Source: Paractinoplanes durhamensis
GTDB taxonomy: Bacteria; Actinomycetota; Actinomycetes; Mycobacteriales; Micromonosporaceae
Length of the DNA stretch: 64,000 bases
Direction of reading: 5' to 3'
Assembly: GCF_016862175.1 (NCBI RefSeq)
Contig: NZ_BOML01000050.1
Coordinates: forward strand, 209,810 to 273,809
Positions 50,668 through 60,406 of the stretch are shown piece by piece; the stretch's first letter is position 1, and each line of letters opens with the position of its first letter. The notes beneath the pieces were generated by a model, which was given only the letters and a program-made list of their open reading frames with translations, searched no databases and was not told the DNA's origin. The position numbers and the translations under genes are program-made.

Positions 50668-51860
50668 AACCAATCCGAGTCCTCCTGATGGTCGAGAATG
50701 TCGCGCTCGGCCGGGACCACCGGCTGCGCAAACACGCCGCGGCGCTGGTCGCGGCGGGCATGCAGGTCACCGTCATCTGCCGCAAGGACCCGGCAAACCG
50801 GGAAAACCCCGACGTGCGGGTCCTCGACTATCCGGCCGGCGACGGGGTGGGCAAGCTGGGTTTCATCCGGGAGTACGCGTGGAGCCTGTCGGCCGCCGCG
50901 GTCCTCACCGTGCGCGCGGTGTTCTCCGGCGGGGTCGACGTGGTGCAGGTGTCCAGCACCCCGGACATCTACTTCCTGCTGGCCGCGCCGCTGAAGTGGT
51001 TCCGCCGCCGGGTGATCTTCGACTTCAAGGACCTCTCCCCCGAGATCTACCAGGCCCGGTACGGATCGGCCGACGGAGTGATGTACCGGCTGCTGCGCCG
51101 GTTCGAGCGGGCCAGCCTGCGCACCGCCGACCACGTGATGGCGGTCAACGCCTCGGTCCGGTCGGTGGCGATCGACCGCGGCGGCATCGGCAGCGACCGG
51201 GTCACCGTGGTCGGCAACGGCCCGTGGCTGGCCGACCTCGGCACCCGGGCGGCCCAGCCGGCGCTGCGCCGCGGCTACCCGCACCTGTGCGTGCTGGTCG
51301 GCATGATGGGCCCGCAGGACGGCATCGACCTGGCCCTGGCCGCGATCGATCACCTGGTCAACAAGATGGGCCGCACCGACACCGCGTTCACCTTCGCCGG
51401 GATCGGCGACTACGTGCCCGAGGCCGAGCGCTTCGTCGAGGAGCACGGCCTGGCCGCCTGGGTGTCGTTCCCGGGCTGGCTGACCCGCGACGAGGTGTAC
51501 GACCTGCTCTCCACCGCCGACGTCGGGCTCGAACCGAACCTCGAGGAGTTCGTCACCCCGGTCAAGGCGATGGAGTACATGGCGTTCGGGCTGCCGTTCG
51601 TCGCGTTCGACGTCGCCGAGACCCGGATCATCGGCGAGGGCGCATCCGAGCTGGTCCCGACCGGTGACGTGGTCGCCTTCGCTGAACGGATCGACGCCCT
51701 GGTGCGTAACCCCGAACGGCGGGCCGAGCTGGGCGCGGCCGGGGAGCGGGCGGTCCGGCAGCGGCATTCGTGGGACCGCCAGCAGGTCCCGTACCTCGCG
51801 GTGGTCGAGCGGCTCGGCCACCGGAAGCACGTCACTGCGGTAGGAGGCACGGCGGCATGA
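50664..51860 (+). CDS. Glycosyltransferase family 4
   Basis: 398 residues from ATG 50664 (ATGA overlap). GT-B fold: VLLMVENVALGRDHRLRKHAAALVAAGMQVTVIC, VIFDFKDLSPEIYQ, RTADHVMAVNASVRSVAI, and the nucleotide-sugar region GLEPNLEEFVTPVKAMEYMAFGLPFVAFDVAETRIIGEGASELV, with the E-x7-E motif. It is the only classical glycosyltransferase in the operon, so with the PGT it could complete at most a short (disaccharide) repeat if it adds a single sugar. Confidence 0.92.
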   Translation: MKPIRVLLMVENVALGRDHRLRKHAAALVAAGMQVTVICRKDPANRENPDVRVLDYPAGDGVGKLGFIREYAWSLSAAAVLTVRAVFSGGVDVVQVSSTPDIYFLLAAPLKWFRRRVIFDFKDLSPEIYQARYGSADGVMYRLLRRFERASLRTADHVMAVNASVRSVAIDRGGIGSDRVTVVGNGPWLADLGTRAAQPALRRGYPHLCVLVGMMGPQDGIDLALAAIDHLVNKMGRTDTAFTFAGIGDYVPEAERFVEEHGLAAWVSFPGWLTRDEVYDLLSTADVGLEPNLEEFVTPVKAMEYMAFGLPFVAFDVAETRIIGEGASELVPTGDVVAFAERIDALVRNPERRAELGAAGERAVRQRHSWDRQQVPYLAVVERLGHRKHVTAVGGTAA

Positions 51861-53470
51861 ACACGTTCGGGGGCCCGGCGCGGCTGATTCGCGCGTACGG
51901 GTGGTGGATCGCCCTGGTCACCCTGGTGGTGATGGCCGCGGGGTACGGGGTGAGCACGCTCGCGCCCACGGTGTACCGGTCCGCGGCGATCGTCGTGGTC
52001 GAGGCGCGGGTCCGCGCCAACACCACCCCGGTGCCGCCGGAGATGGGCACCGAGAAGGAGCTGGCCAAGTCCGGCCTGGTGGTGCGGCCGGCCGCCGCCT
52101 CGATGGGGCTGGAGGAGGGGCAGCTCGCCGACGGCTTCACGGTTTCGGTGGCGCCGGACGCGAACGTGCTGACCTTCATCTACGAGTCCGGCAACCCGGT
52201 GACCGCGCAGCGGCGGGCGCAGGCGCTGGCCGAGGCGTACGTCACCTTCCGCAACGCCGGTGAGCAGTCGAAGAGCGCGACCGCGGCGGCCACCGCGAAC
52301 GCGCACGCCACCCTGGTCTCGTCGGCCTACCTGCCGAGCGTGCCGGAGGCCCGGCCGGTCTGGATCGACCTGGCCATCGGCCTGGTGCTGGGTCTGCTGC
52401 TCGGGATCGGCACCGCGCTGATCCGTGACCGGATGAGCGACCGGATCCGCAGCCTGCGCGACTTCGAGAAGCTCAGCGGGGTCCCGGTGCTGGCCACCGT
52501 GCCGCGGACCGCCCGGCCGCGCGGGCCGGGCGCGGCGCTGCCGGTGCTGCTGCGCTCGCCGCAGTCGCCGGCCGCCGAGTCGTACCGCTACCTGCGTTCC
52601 CGGCTGCAACCGGTGATGGCCAAGGACGGTGCCACCTCGGTGCTGGTGGCCAGCGCCTACGACGGCGAGGGCCGCAGCACGACCGCGGCGAACCTGGCCG
52701 CCGCCCTCGCCCTGGCCGGCCGCACGGTCATCCTCGTCGACGCCGACCTGCCGAAGCCGCAGCAGCACACGATGTTCGACCTGAGCGGGGAGCGCGGGCT
52801 CACCGACCTGCTCGCCGCGACCGGCGACGACATCCGGCTGCCCGACGTGCTGCAGCAGGGACCGGTCGCCCGGTTGCGGCTGCTGGCCGCCGGGCCGGGC
52901 GCCGACCGGGCGCACGACCTGCTCGAGGGCCCGCGCCTCGGCCAGGTGCTGTCGGTGCTCGGCCGGCTGGCCGACGTCATCGTGATCGACTCGCCGGCGA
53001 TCCTCAGCGTCTCGGACGCGATCGGGCTGGCCGCGGTCGCCGATCATGTGCTGCTGGTCGGCGACTACCGGCGCAGCACCCGGGCCGGGGTCGGCCGGGC
53101 GCTGGCCGAGCTGGCCGAGGTGGTCGACGGCAACGTCAGCAGCGTCCTGGTCAACGCGCCGAAGAGCGCGGGCGGCCTGGTTCCCCGGCCGCGCGGCGCG
53201 GTGGCCGCGCACATCCCGGTCGCGCCGGCCGCCGACCCGTCGGTCGAGGAGCACGGTCTCGCGCTGCTCGACGCCACGAGTGACCGCTCCGGCAGCCCGG
53301 TGGTCGGCTCCGCCTCGGTGCCGAAGTCGATGGTCCCGACCTCCCCCGCCACGCCCTCGACCGTCTACCAGTCGGCGTCGTCGCCGCCGGTGATCAGCCC
53401 GCCGTCGGGCCCGGTGAAGACCCGCACGAACGGCTCATCGGTGCCCGCTCCCCGGGAAGACGCCTCTTAA
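51857..53470 (+). CDS. Wzz/CapA-type co-polymerase fused to BY-kinase-like ATPase, P-loop Lys replaced by Arg
   Basis: 537 residues from ATG 51857 (ATGA overlap). The N-terminal chain-length part has TM1 (WWIALVTLVVMAAGYGVSTL) and TM2 (IDLAIGLVLGLLLGIGTALIRD). The cytoplasmic ATPase part has SVLVASAYDGEGRSTTAANLA; the Walker A lysine is Arg273 (codon CGC). Walker A' is VILVDADLPKPQQHTMFDLSG and Walker B VIVIDSPAIL. The C-terminus is Pro/Ser-rich with only one Tyr, where BY-kinases carry a Tyr cluster. It probably sets chain length with the flippase-polymerase, but kinase activity is doubtful. Confidence 0.88.
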   Translation: MNTFGGPARLIRAYGWWIALVTLVVMAAGYGVSTLAPTVYRSAAIVVVEARVRANTTPVPPEMGTEKELAKSGLVVRPAAASMGLEEGQLADGFTVSVAPDANVLTFIYESGNPVTAQRRAQALAEAYVTFRNAGEQSKSATAAATANAHATLVSSAYLPSVPEARPVWIDLAIGLVLGLLLGIGTALIRDRMSDRIRSLRDFEKLSGVPVLATVPRTARPRGPGAALPVLLRSPQSPAAESYRYLRSRLQPVMAKDGATSVLVASAYDGEGRSTTAANLAAALALAGRTVILVDADLPKPQQHTMFDLSGERGLTDLLAATGDDIRLPDVLQQGPVARLRLLAAGPGADRAHDLLEGPRLGQVLSVLGRLADVIVIDSPAILSVSDAIGLAAVADHVLLVGDYRRSTRAGVGRALAELAEVVDGNVSSVLVNAPKSAGGLVPRPRGAVAAHIPVAPAADPSVEEHGLALLDATSDRSGSPVVGSASVPKSMVPTSPATPSTVYQSASSPPVISPPSGPVKTRTNGSSVPAPREDAS

Positions 53471-54618
53471 GACGCGGCGAGTCGGCGCCTCAGCTCCTTA
53501 CCCCACGCGGGTGTCGGCTCGCCGCCCCAGTCCTTCACCAGTGACCAGCAGTCGCCCCACGGGTTCCAGCTCCACGCCGTCCAGCTCACGCCGTGCTCGT
53601 CGAGCCAGTCGAGGGTGTCGCCGGCCCAGCCGCCCTTGCGCACCGCCCGCTGCGGGCAGTCGTCGTCGACCTTCGCCGCGTCCACCTTCAGCGACGGCCC
53701 GACCTCGCCCGTCAGCACCGGCACCGTGGCGAGGATCGGTTTGAGGTCGCGGTCGTAGCAGTCGGTGTCGGCGCAGTATTCGTTGAACGAGTAGGCGTGG
53801 AACGACGCGGCCAGCTGCCCGGCCGGGTCGACGGGCCGGTGGTCGAGCCAGCCGGTCATCGACTCGGCCCAGTGGATGCCGCCGGCCAGCAGCACCACCT
53901 TCGATCCGGTGCCGCGCACCGCCGCGACCAGCTCGTTCATCCCGGCCGCCGGGTACGGCTGACCGGTGTTGACCGAGGTCAGGGTGCAGCCGTCCCGCCA
54001 GCAGTCCCAGGCCCGGGCGGTGTTCGTCTCGGCGAACGGGAACGGCTCGTTGAACAGGTCGAAGATCACGTCGCCGGTGCGGAAGCCGGTCGCCACCGAC
54101 CGCCAGAAGTCGAGGCTGTGATCGCGGTCGGGCATCGGCTCCTGCTCGCGCGGGACTCCCCCGGCCGGGGCACTGCGGTGCAGATCAAGAACGGCGACGA
54201 AGCCGTACGCGTTGAGCCGCCGGACGAAATCACGCACCGCGGCCCGATACTTCTCCCCGGCGAAGGCCGGCGGCGCGGCCGGCAGGCCGAGCCAGCACTG
54301 CTCGTTGAGCGGCACCCGGACCGCGTTGGCCCGCCCCCACCCGCGCATCGCCTTGACGGTCCTGTCGCCGGGGGCTTGGCCGTCCGGGGTGTCGAAAAAG
54401 CCGTCGCCCTCGATGCACGAGTACTCGGCGCCGGCGACGTTGAAGCCGCGTAGGTCGACCGTTTCGCCGGTTTTGTTGACGAAGTGGTTCCCGTTGATCG
54501 CGATGCCCTCGACCGAGACCGGAGGCGGGGGTGGCTCGGGGGAACCGCATCCCGTCAGTAGCAGCAGCAGAACGAGCACGATCCGTGGGCTGCGCACATG
54601 TCCAGAATGGACGAGCAA
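53467..54618 (-). CDS. GH5 endoglycanase-like lipoprotein
   Basis: 383 residues. Signal peptide with lipobox LLTGCG, so surface-anchored; GTG 54597 is a possible shorter start. After a Pro-rich linker, the GH5 barrel has FNVAGAEYSCIE, ANAVRVPLNEQCWLG, the acid/base Glu191 in FDLFNEPF, and nucleophile Glu305 in PVLTGEVGPS. Cys pairs suggest disulfides. The gene ends against the exopolysaccharide operon, overlapping its last gene by four bases. A surface endoglycanase there may trim or turn over the polymer, but cellulose is also a possible substrate. Confidence 0.87.
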   Translation of the reverse strand: MLVHSGHVRSPRIVLVLLLLLTGCGSPEPPPPPVSVEGIAINGNHFVNKTGETVDLRGFNVAGAEYSCIEGDGFFDTPDGQAPGDRTVKAMRGWGRANAVRVPLNEQCWLGLPAAPPAFAGEKYRAAVRDFVRRLNAYGFVAVLDLHRSAPAGGVPREQEPMPDRDHSLDFWRSVATGFRTGDVIFDLFNEPFPFAETNTARAWDCWRDGCTLTSVNTGQPYPAAGMNELVAAVRGTGSKVVLLAGGIHWAESMTGWLDHRPVDPAGQLAASFHAYSFNEYCADTDCYDRDLKPILATVPVLTGEVGPSLKVDAAKVDDDCPQRAVRKGGWAGDTLDWLDEHGVSWTAWSWNPWGDCWSLVKDWGGEPTPAWGKELRRRLAAS

Positions 54619-54672
54619 CGGTGAGTCCGCATCGCCCGTCCGGGGCGACTGGTGAGCCGAGCGAGCGGTGGG

Positions 54673-54691
54673 TTAGGTTAGCCATACCTAA
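54673..54691. promoter_or_regulatory. Iron box (IdeR/DmdR1-type operator)
   Basis: TTAGGTTAGCCATACCTAA matches the actinobacterial iron-box consensus TTAGGTTAGSCTAACCTAA at 17 of 19 bases. It lies 15 bases before the start codon of the siderophore-interacting protein, so a ferrous IdeR/DmdR1 repressor would shut the gene off in iron-replete cells. Confidence 0.9.
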
Positions 54692-54706
54692 AGGGGAGGT
54701 ACGAGG

Positions 54707-55618
54707 GTGACCCAGACCGTGACCGTTCAGCCGTGGCGCTTCTTCACGACCGAGGTGCGCGCCGTCCGCCAACTCGGCCCCAGCTTCCTGCGGGTGACCT
54801 TCACCGGCGACGATCTCGACAAGTTCGCCGACAACGGCTTCGACCAGCGGATCAAGCTGATCCCGCCGCTGCCCGGCCACGGCCACGACCACCTGCCCAC
54901 CGGCGAGGACTGGTACACGCAGTGGCGCGACCTGCCCGACCAGCACCGCAACCCGATCCGCACCTACACCGTCCGCGCGGTCCGCCCGGAGCTGCGCGAG
55001 GTCGACGTCGACATGGTGCTGCACGGCGTGCACGGCCCGGCCTCCCGCTGGGCGGTCGACGCCGTCCCCGGCTCGGCCATGGTCATCATGGGCCCGAACG
55101 CGGAGCACGACCGCGTGCACGGCGGCATCGACTTCCATCCGCCCGCGCACGCCGAGAGCATCCTGCTCGGCGGCGACGAGACCGCGGTCCCGGCGATCTC
55201 CTCCATCCTGGCCTGCCTGCCGGCCGACGCGTCCGGCGAGGCGCTGCTCGAGGTGCCGGCCTCGGGCGACGTCATCGCGCTGACCGCCCCGGCCGGGGTG
55301 CGGGTCAGCTGGCTGCCCCGGGACGGCGCGGCGCACGGCGAGAAGCTGGTCCCGGCCCTGCGCGCCGCGGTCCGCCGGATCCTCGGCGACCGCGCTCCCG
55401 GCCCGGTCGTCGAGCTGGAGGACGTCGACGTCGACCACGACCTGCTCTGGGAGGTTCCGGAGGAGGTCACCGACGTCAGCAACTTCTACGCCTGGCTGGC
55501 CGGCGAGGCCGCGGTGATCAAGACCCTGCGCCGGCACCTGGTCGCCGAGTGCGGCGTCGACCGCCGCTCGGTCGCGTTCATGGGCTACTGGCGGCTCGGC
55601 AAGGCCGAAGACAACTAG
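54707..55618 (+). CDS. Siderophore-interacting flavoprotein (ViuB-like ferric reductase)
   Basis: 303 residues from GTG 54707, after GGGGAGG. The FAD-binding motif RTYTVRAVRPE (RxYTxR), the segment GPASRWAVDAVPGSAMVIMGPN and the NAD-like region SILLGGDETAVPAISSILACLP are family-typical; the C-terminal FYAWLAGEAAVIKTLRRHL and RSVAFMGYWRLGKAED complete it. It reduces ferric siderophores in the cytoplasm to release iron. It is monocistronic under the iron box; no siderophore synthesis genes are in the window. Confidence 0.95.
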   Translation: MTQTVTVQPWRFFTTEVRAVRQLGPSFLRVTFTGDDLDKFADNGFDQRIKLIPPLPGHGHDHLPTGEDWYTQWRDLPDQHRNPIRTYTVRAVRPELREVDVDMVLHGVHGPASRWAVDAVPGSAMVIMGPNAEHDRVHGGIDFHPPAHAESILLGGDETAVPAISSILACLPADASGEALLEVPASGDVIALTAPAGVRVSWLPRDGAAHGEKLVPALRAAVRRILGDRAPGPVVELEDVDVDHDLLWEVPEEVTDVSNFYAWLAGEAAVIKTLRRHLVAECGVDRRSVAFMGYWRLGKAEDN

Positions 55619-55759
55619 GGCGCATCTGCCCTACCTTTATCGCCGCATTTCCCCTCCGGAGCCGGGCCACGCCGTTAGCGTGGAATTTCGAGGCCACGCC
55701 CGCGTGCGGCCCTGGAGGGGGTCGTGCTCGCGCGGCGTGGCCCCCGGCGAGGAGGGGCC

Positions 55760-56173
55760 ATGTGGAACACGTCGACGGCGCGAACGGGACCGGTGGTCCT
55801 GCTCGTCGAGGACGACGAGGACCTGCGCGAGATGACCACGCAGATGCTGGAGATGCGCGGGTTCACCGCGCTGGTCGCCCAGGACGCGGTCAGCGCCATC
55901 ACCCAGCTCAAGGTCTTCGACGGCACCATCGACGTGCTGCTGACCGACCTCGGCCTGCCCGGCGTCTCCGGTGGTGAGCTGGCCCGCTCGGCCGCCGCGA
56001 TCCGGCCGACGATGGAGATCGTCTACATCTCCGGCATCCCTCAGGACATCGCGATCAAGAAAGGTCTGATCAAGGCCGGATCGCCGTTCATCGCCAAGCC
56101 GTTCACCACCGATGTGCTCGCCGGGACGCTGCGTTCCGTGCTCGCCCGGCACAGCAACGCGCAGGCACCCTGA
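55760..56173 (+). CDS. Stand-alone response-regulator receiver
   Basis: 137 residues from ATG 55760; GTG 55724, with GGAGGGGG ahead of it, is an alternative start that adds 12 residues. A single CheY-like domain: PVVLLVEDDEDLREMTTQML (acidic pair), phosphoacceptor Asp63 in VLLTDLGLPG, and Lys113 in FIAKPFTT. There is no output domain. It lies directly before the Tad pilus genes, whose operon ends in a histidine kinase, so the pair may be partners that control pilus assembly. Confidence 0.88.
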   Translation: MWNTSTARTGPVVLLVEDDEDLREMTTQMLEMRGFTALVAQDAVSAITQLKVFDGTIDVLLTDLGLPGVSGGELARSAAAIRPTMEIVYISGIPQDIAIKKGLIKAGSPFIAKPFTTDVLAGTLRSVLARHSNAQAP

Positions 56174-56177
56174 TTGA

Positions 56178-56193
56178 TGGTTGTTAGCAACCA
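56178..56193. promoter_or_regulatory. Small perfect inverted repeat at the start of the flp leader
   Basis: TGGTTG-TTAG-CAACCA directly after the response-regulator stop. A further hairpin follows in the 125-bp leader (GGTTACC near 56256 with GGTAGCC near 56270). These could be a weak terminator or a structured 5' leader of the pilin messenger. Confidence 0.4.
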
Positions 56194-56298
56194 CATTTGC
56201 CCGGCGGGCCCTCAAGAGGCGCCGCCAGAGTCCGATACCTACTGGCGCAAGGCGGTTACCGAGAGGCGGTAGCCAAGCTTCGACCAGGGGAGTCACCA

Positions 56299-56478
56299 AT
56301 GCCGAACATCAACACGATCGTCGCCTACCTGCGCAGCCGCCTCAACAACGAGGAGGGCGCCACCGCCGTCGAGTACGGCCTGCTGGTGACGTTCATCGCC
56401 ATCGTGATCATCGTCGGTGTCTCGGCGTTCGGCACCCACCTGAGCGACGTCTTCACGAACCTGACCAAGAAGTTCTGA
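56299..56478 (+). CDS. flp: Flp-type (type IVb) pilin
   Basis: 59 residues. The prepilin motif is EEGATAVEYGLLVTFIAIVIIVGVSAFG: cleavage before the hydrophobic ATAVEYG segment, with the Glu/Tyr pair required for Flp maturation. The short C-terminus ends LTKKF. It is the main pilus subunit for the Tad machinery encoded downstream. The prepilin peptidase (TadV) is not in this window. Confidence 0.95.
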   Translation: MPNINTIVAYLRSRLNNEEGATAVEYGLLVTFIAIVIIVGVSAFGTHLSDVFTNLTKKF

Positions 56479-56494
56479 TGGAAGGGCGGTAGCC

Positions 56495-56947
56495 GTGCCG
56501 ATGCGCACGCGCCAACGCTTCCCACGCTCCGCTGCCGGCCGACGGCCGCACCGGGGCGATGAGGGCGCGGCGGCGGTGGAGCTGGCGCTGGTGCTTCCAG
56601 TCCTCCTTCTGCTCATCTTCGGCCTGATCGACTTCGGCCGGGTGATGCAGCAGCAGATCCAGCTGACCGAGGCGGTGCGGGAAGGCGCTCGGGTGGGCGC
56701 GCTGAACGGCACCGCCTCGGACATGCAGACTCAGGTCGTCGCCGCGTTCAGCGGCGACGCCACCGGACTCACCTACACCACGGCCACCCCGTGCACCCCG
56801 GCGTCGACGGCGACCACCGACTCGACTCTCAAGGTGGCCCGCACGTTCACTCCCATCACGCCGCTCTACAGCGTGATCAAGCTGTTCCAGTCGAATCCCA
56901 GCAACATCACCCTCTCCGCGACCGGCGTGATGGCATGTCTGGGATAG
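56495..56947 (+). CDS. TadE-like pseudopilin
   Basis: 150 residues. A basic start precedes GDEGAAAVELALVLPVLLLLIFGLIDFGRVMQQQIQLTEAVREGARVGAL, the TadE/G N-terminal helix with the conserved Glu. A small extracellular domain with two Cys follows. The start is GTG 56495 or ATG 56501. It is probably a minor pilin, processed like Flp. Confidence 0.92.
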   Translation: MPMRTRQRFPRSAAGRRPHRGDEGAAAVELALVLPVLLLLIFGLIDFGRVMQQQIQLTEAVREGARVGALNGTASDMQTQVVAAFSGDATGLTYTTATPCTPASTATTDSTLKVARTFTPITPLYSVIKLFQSNPSNITLSATGVMACLG

Positions 56948-57057
56948 GCACATCGTCGGATTCGCCCCCTTCGAGGCCGTCGGCATCCAGAATCGGTTTT
57001 GCGGGCACTGCGCCCGTTCGGCCGATCGGCTGACAGGTACACGAGAGGAGAGGCGGA

Positions 57058-57843
57058 ATGCGCCGACGGATCGTGCTCCTGCTGGTCGCGTTCGTGCTGG
57101 CCGGGTTCAGCGCGGTAGCGGTCGTCGCATACGGCCGCAACGCCGACGAGCGGGCTCTCCAAGGCGGCGAGGGCACCTGGGTGCTGCTCGCCACCACCGC
57201 CATCCCGGCCAACACCACGGGCGCCGACATCCGCAGCCGCAAGCTCGTCCGGCAGGTCCTGATGCCGGCCCGCAGCGTGCCGTCCGGAGCGATCACCAAG
57301 CTCGACACGTCGTACGACAAGCTGACACTGAATTCCGAGCTCGAACCCGACCAGATGCTGATGGGCGGGCACTTCCAGCACCCGCCGCCGGCCGCCGCGA
57401 GCCCGTCACCGACGTTCGTGCTGCCCTCCGGCAAGATCGCGATCAGCGCCGAGCTCACCATCGCCCGCCAGGTCGCCGGCAACGTCGACTCCGGTTCGGT
57501 GGTCGCCGTCTTCCTCACCGAGCAGACCGGCCTCTACAAGCGGGAACAGACGACCAAGCTGATCGTCGCCAAGGCCACCGTGATCACCGTCGGCGAGCGG
57601 CCCGAGCCGACCAGCGCCTCCCCCACCCCCACCGCCGGCAACGGCGCGACGGTCCTCCCGACCGTGGTTGCCGGGACCGCGTCGCCGGAACCCCAGTCGC
57701 TGGAGCGGTACGTGGTCACCCTCGCGGTCAACCAGGCCGACGCCGAGAAGATCGTCAACGGCTACAACAGCGGCGAGTTGCACCTCGCCCTGATCAGCAC
57801 GCCGGTGCCGAGCGTCTCGCCGACCCCGGACGCGGAATCGTGA
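57058..57843 (+). CDS. cpaB: Flp pilus assembly protein CpaB
   Basis: 261 residues. One N-terminal helix (RRRIVLLLVAFVLAGFSAVAVVAYGR) anchors an extracytoplasmic SAF-type domain (VLLATTAIPANTTGADIRSRKLVRQVLMPARSVPSGAI) and the RcpC region (GKIAISAELTIARQVAGNVDSGSVVAVFLTE). Relatives in Gram-negatives contact the secretin; here there is no outer membrane, so it may act in the wall. The C-tail is Pro/Thr-rich. It overlaps cpaE. Confidence 0.92.
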   Translation: MRRRIVLLLVAFVLAGFSAVAVVAYGRNADERALQGGEGTWVLLATTAIPANTTGADIRSRKLVRQVLMPARSVPSGAITKLDTSYDKLTLNSELEPDQMLMGGHFQHPPPAAASPSPTFVLPSGKIAISAELTIARQVAGNVDSGSVVAVFLTEQTGLYKREQTTKLIVAKATVITVGERPEPTSASPTPTAGNGATVLPTVVAGTASPEPQSLERYVVTLAVNQADAEKIVNGYNSGELHLALISTPVPSVSPTPDAES

Positions 57844-59017
57844 GCCAGTACGTCTACCTGGAACCCGACCGGGACCGGCTCGCGCAGGTCGGACCCCAGT
57901 TCCAGTCGATCGGCACCTCGATCGTGCACAGCATGGCCGACCTGGAGTCGCACCTGCCGCGCTACCCGGAGACCCTGCTCGTGATCGTCGGCGCCAGCGT
58001 GCCGCTCGACGAGGTGCTCATGTTCACCGCCTACCAGCGGCTGCAACGGCCGCTGATCGGCGTGGTGCTCGTCCGCCAGAATTTGGATCCCGCCGACGTG
58101 CTGCGCTGCCTGCGGGCCGGGGTCCGCGAGGTGATCGAGGAGTCGGACTGGGACGGGCTGCGCAACGCCTGCTCCCGCTCGGTCGATCTGTCCAAGGCGC
58201 TCAGCACCACCCTGCACACCAGCAACGAACAGACCCCCTACGGCCGGGTGATCACCGTCTTCGCCGGCAAGGGCGGCTGCGGCCGCTCGGTGATCGCGGT
58301 CAACCTGGCCGCCGCGCTCGCCGCCGGCGGTGGCCGCCGGGTCCTGCTGGTCGACCTCGACCTGCAGTTCGGCGACGTCGCGATCATGTTGAAGCTGCCA
58401 CCGGACCGCAACATCGCGGGCGGCATCGCGATGGCCGGCCGGCTCGACGAACCGGGCCTGCGCTCGATCATCACGCCGTACAAGAACGGCATCGACGTGC
58501 TGCTCGCCCCGTCCAGTCCGGCCCAGGGCGAGCACGTCCGCCGGGAACTGGTGGTGGAGATCCTCGACCTGGCCCGGCCCAACTACGACTTCATCGTGGT
58601 CGACACCCCGGCGCTGGTCACCGACCAGGTGCTGGCCGCCCTGGACATCTCCGACTGGCTGGTCCCGATCGTCACGCCCGACCTGCCCACGCTCAAGAGC
58701 GTCCGGCTCACCGTCGAGATGTTCGACATGCTCGACTACCCCAAGGACCGCCGGATGCTGGTCTTCAACCGGTCCAACACCGAGGTGGGCCTGACCGCGG
58801 CCGACATCGAGGAGGCGGTCGGCATGCCGTTCGCCGTGCACGTGCCCTCCAGCCGGGAGGTGACGATCTCGGTGAACCGGGCCGAACCGCTCTACATGAC
58901 CAGCCCGACCCACCCGTTCAGCCTGGCCATCGGCCGCCTTGCCGACCTGTGCACCGGGGTCCAGCGAGCGGCCGTCCAGAAGAAGCGGCTGTTCTCCCGG
59001 GCCGGGAAGGACCGGCG

Positions 59018-59021
<4 letters not shown>
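57840..59021 (+). CDS. cpaE: CpaE/TadZ-type pilus localisation ATPase
   Basis: 393 residues. A degenerate receiver-like N-terminus (TLLVIVGASVPLDEVLM, ADVLRCLRAGVREVIE) precedes a MinD/ParA-like ATPase. Its deviant Walker A is VFAGKGGCGRSVIAVNLA: the signature Lys144 is present, but the second lysine is Arg149 (codon CGC). VLLVDLDLQFGDVAIML and FIVVDTPALVTDQ are also present. It places the Tad machine at a site in the cell. Overlaps its neighbours. Confidence 0.9.

Positions 59022-60402
<1,381 letters not shown>

Positions 60403-60406
<4 letters not shown>

Noticed and set aside
56210..56298. Possible c-di-GMP (GEMM-I) riboswitch before flp
   Set aside because: GGCGCAAGGC and a GGTAGCC arm are superficially similar, but the conserved GGCAAACC core and the GAAA tetraloop are absent.
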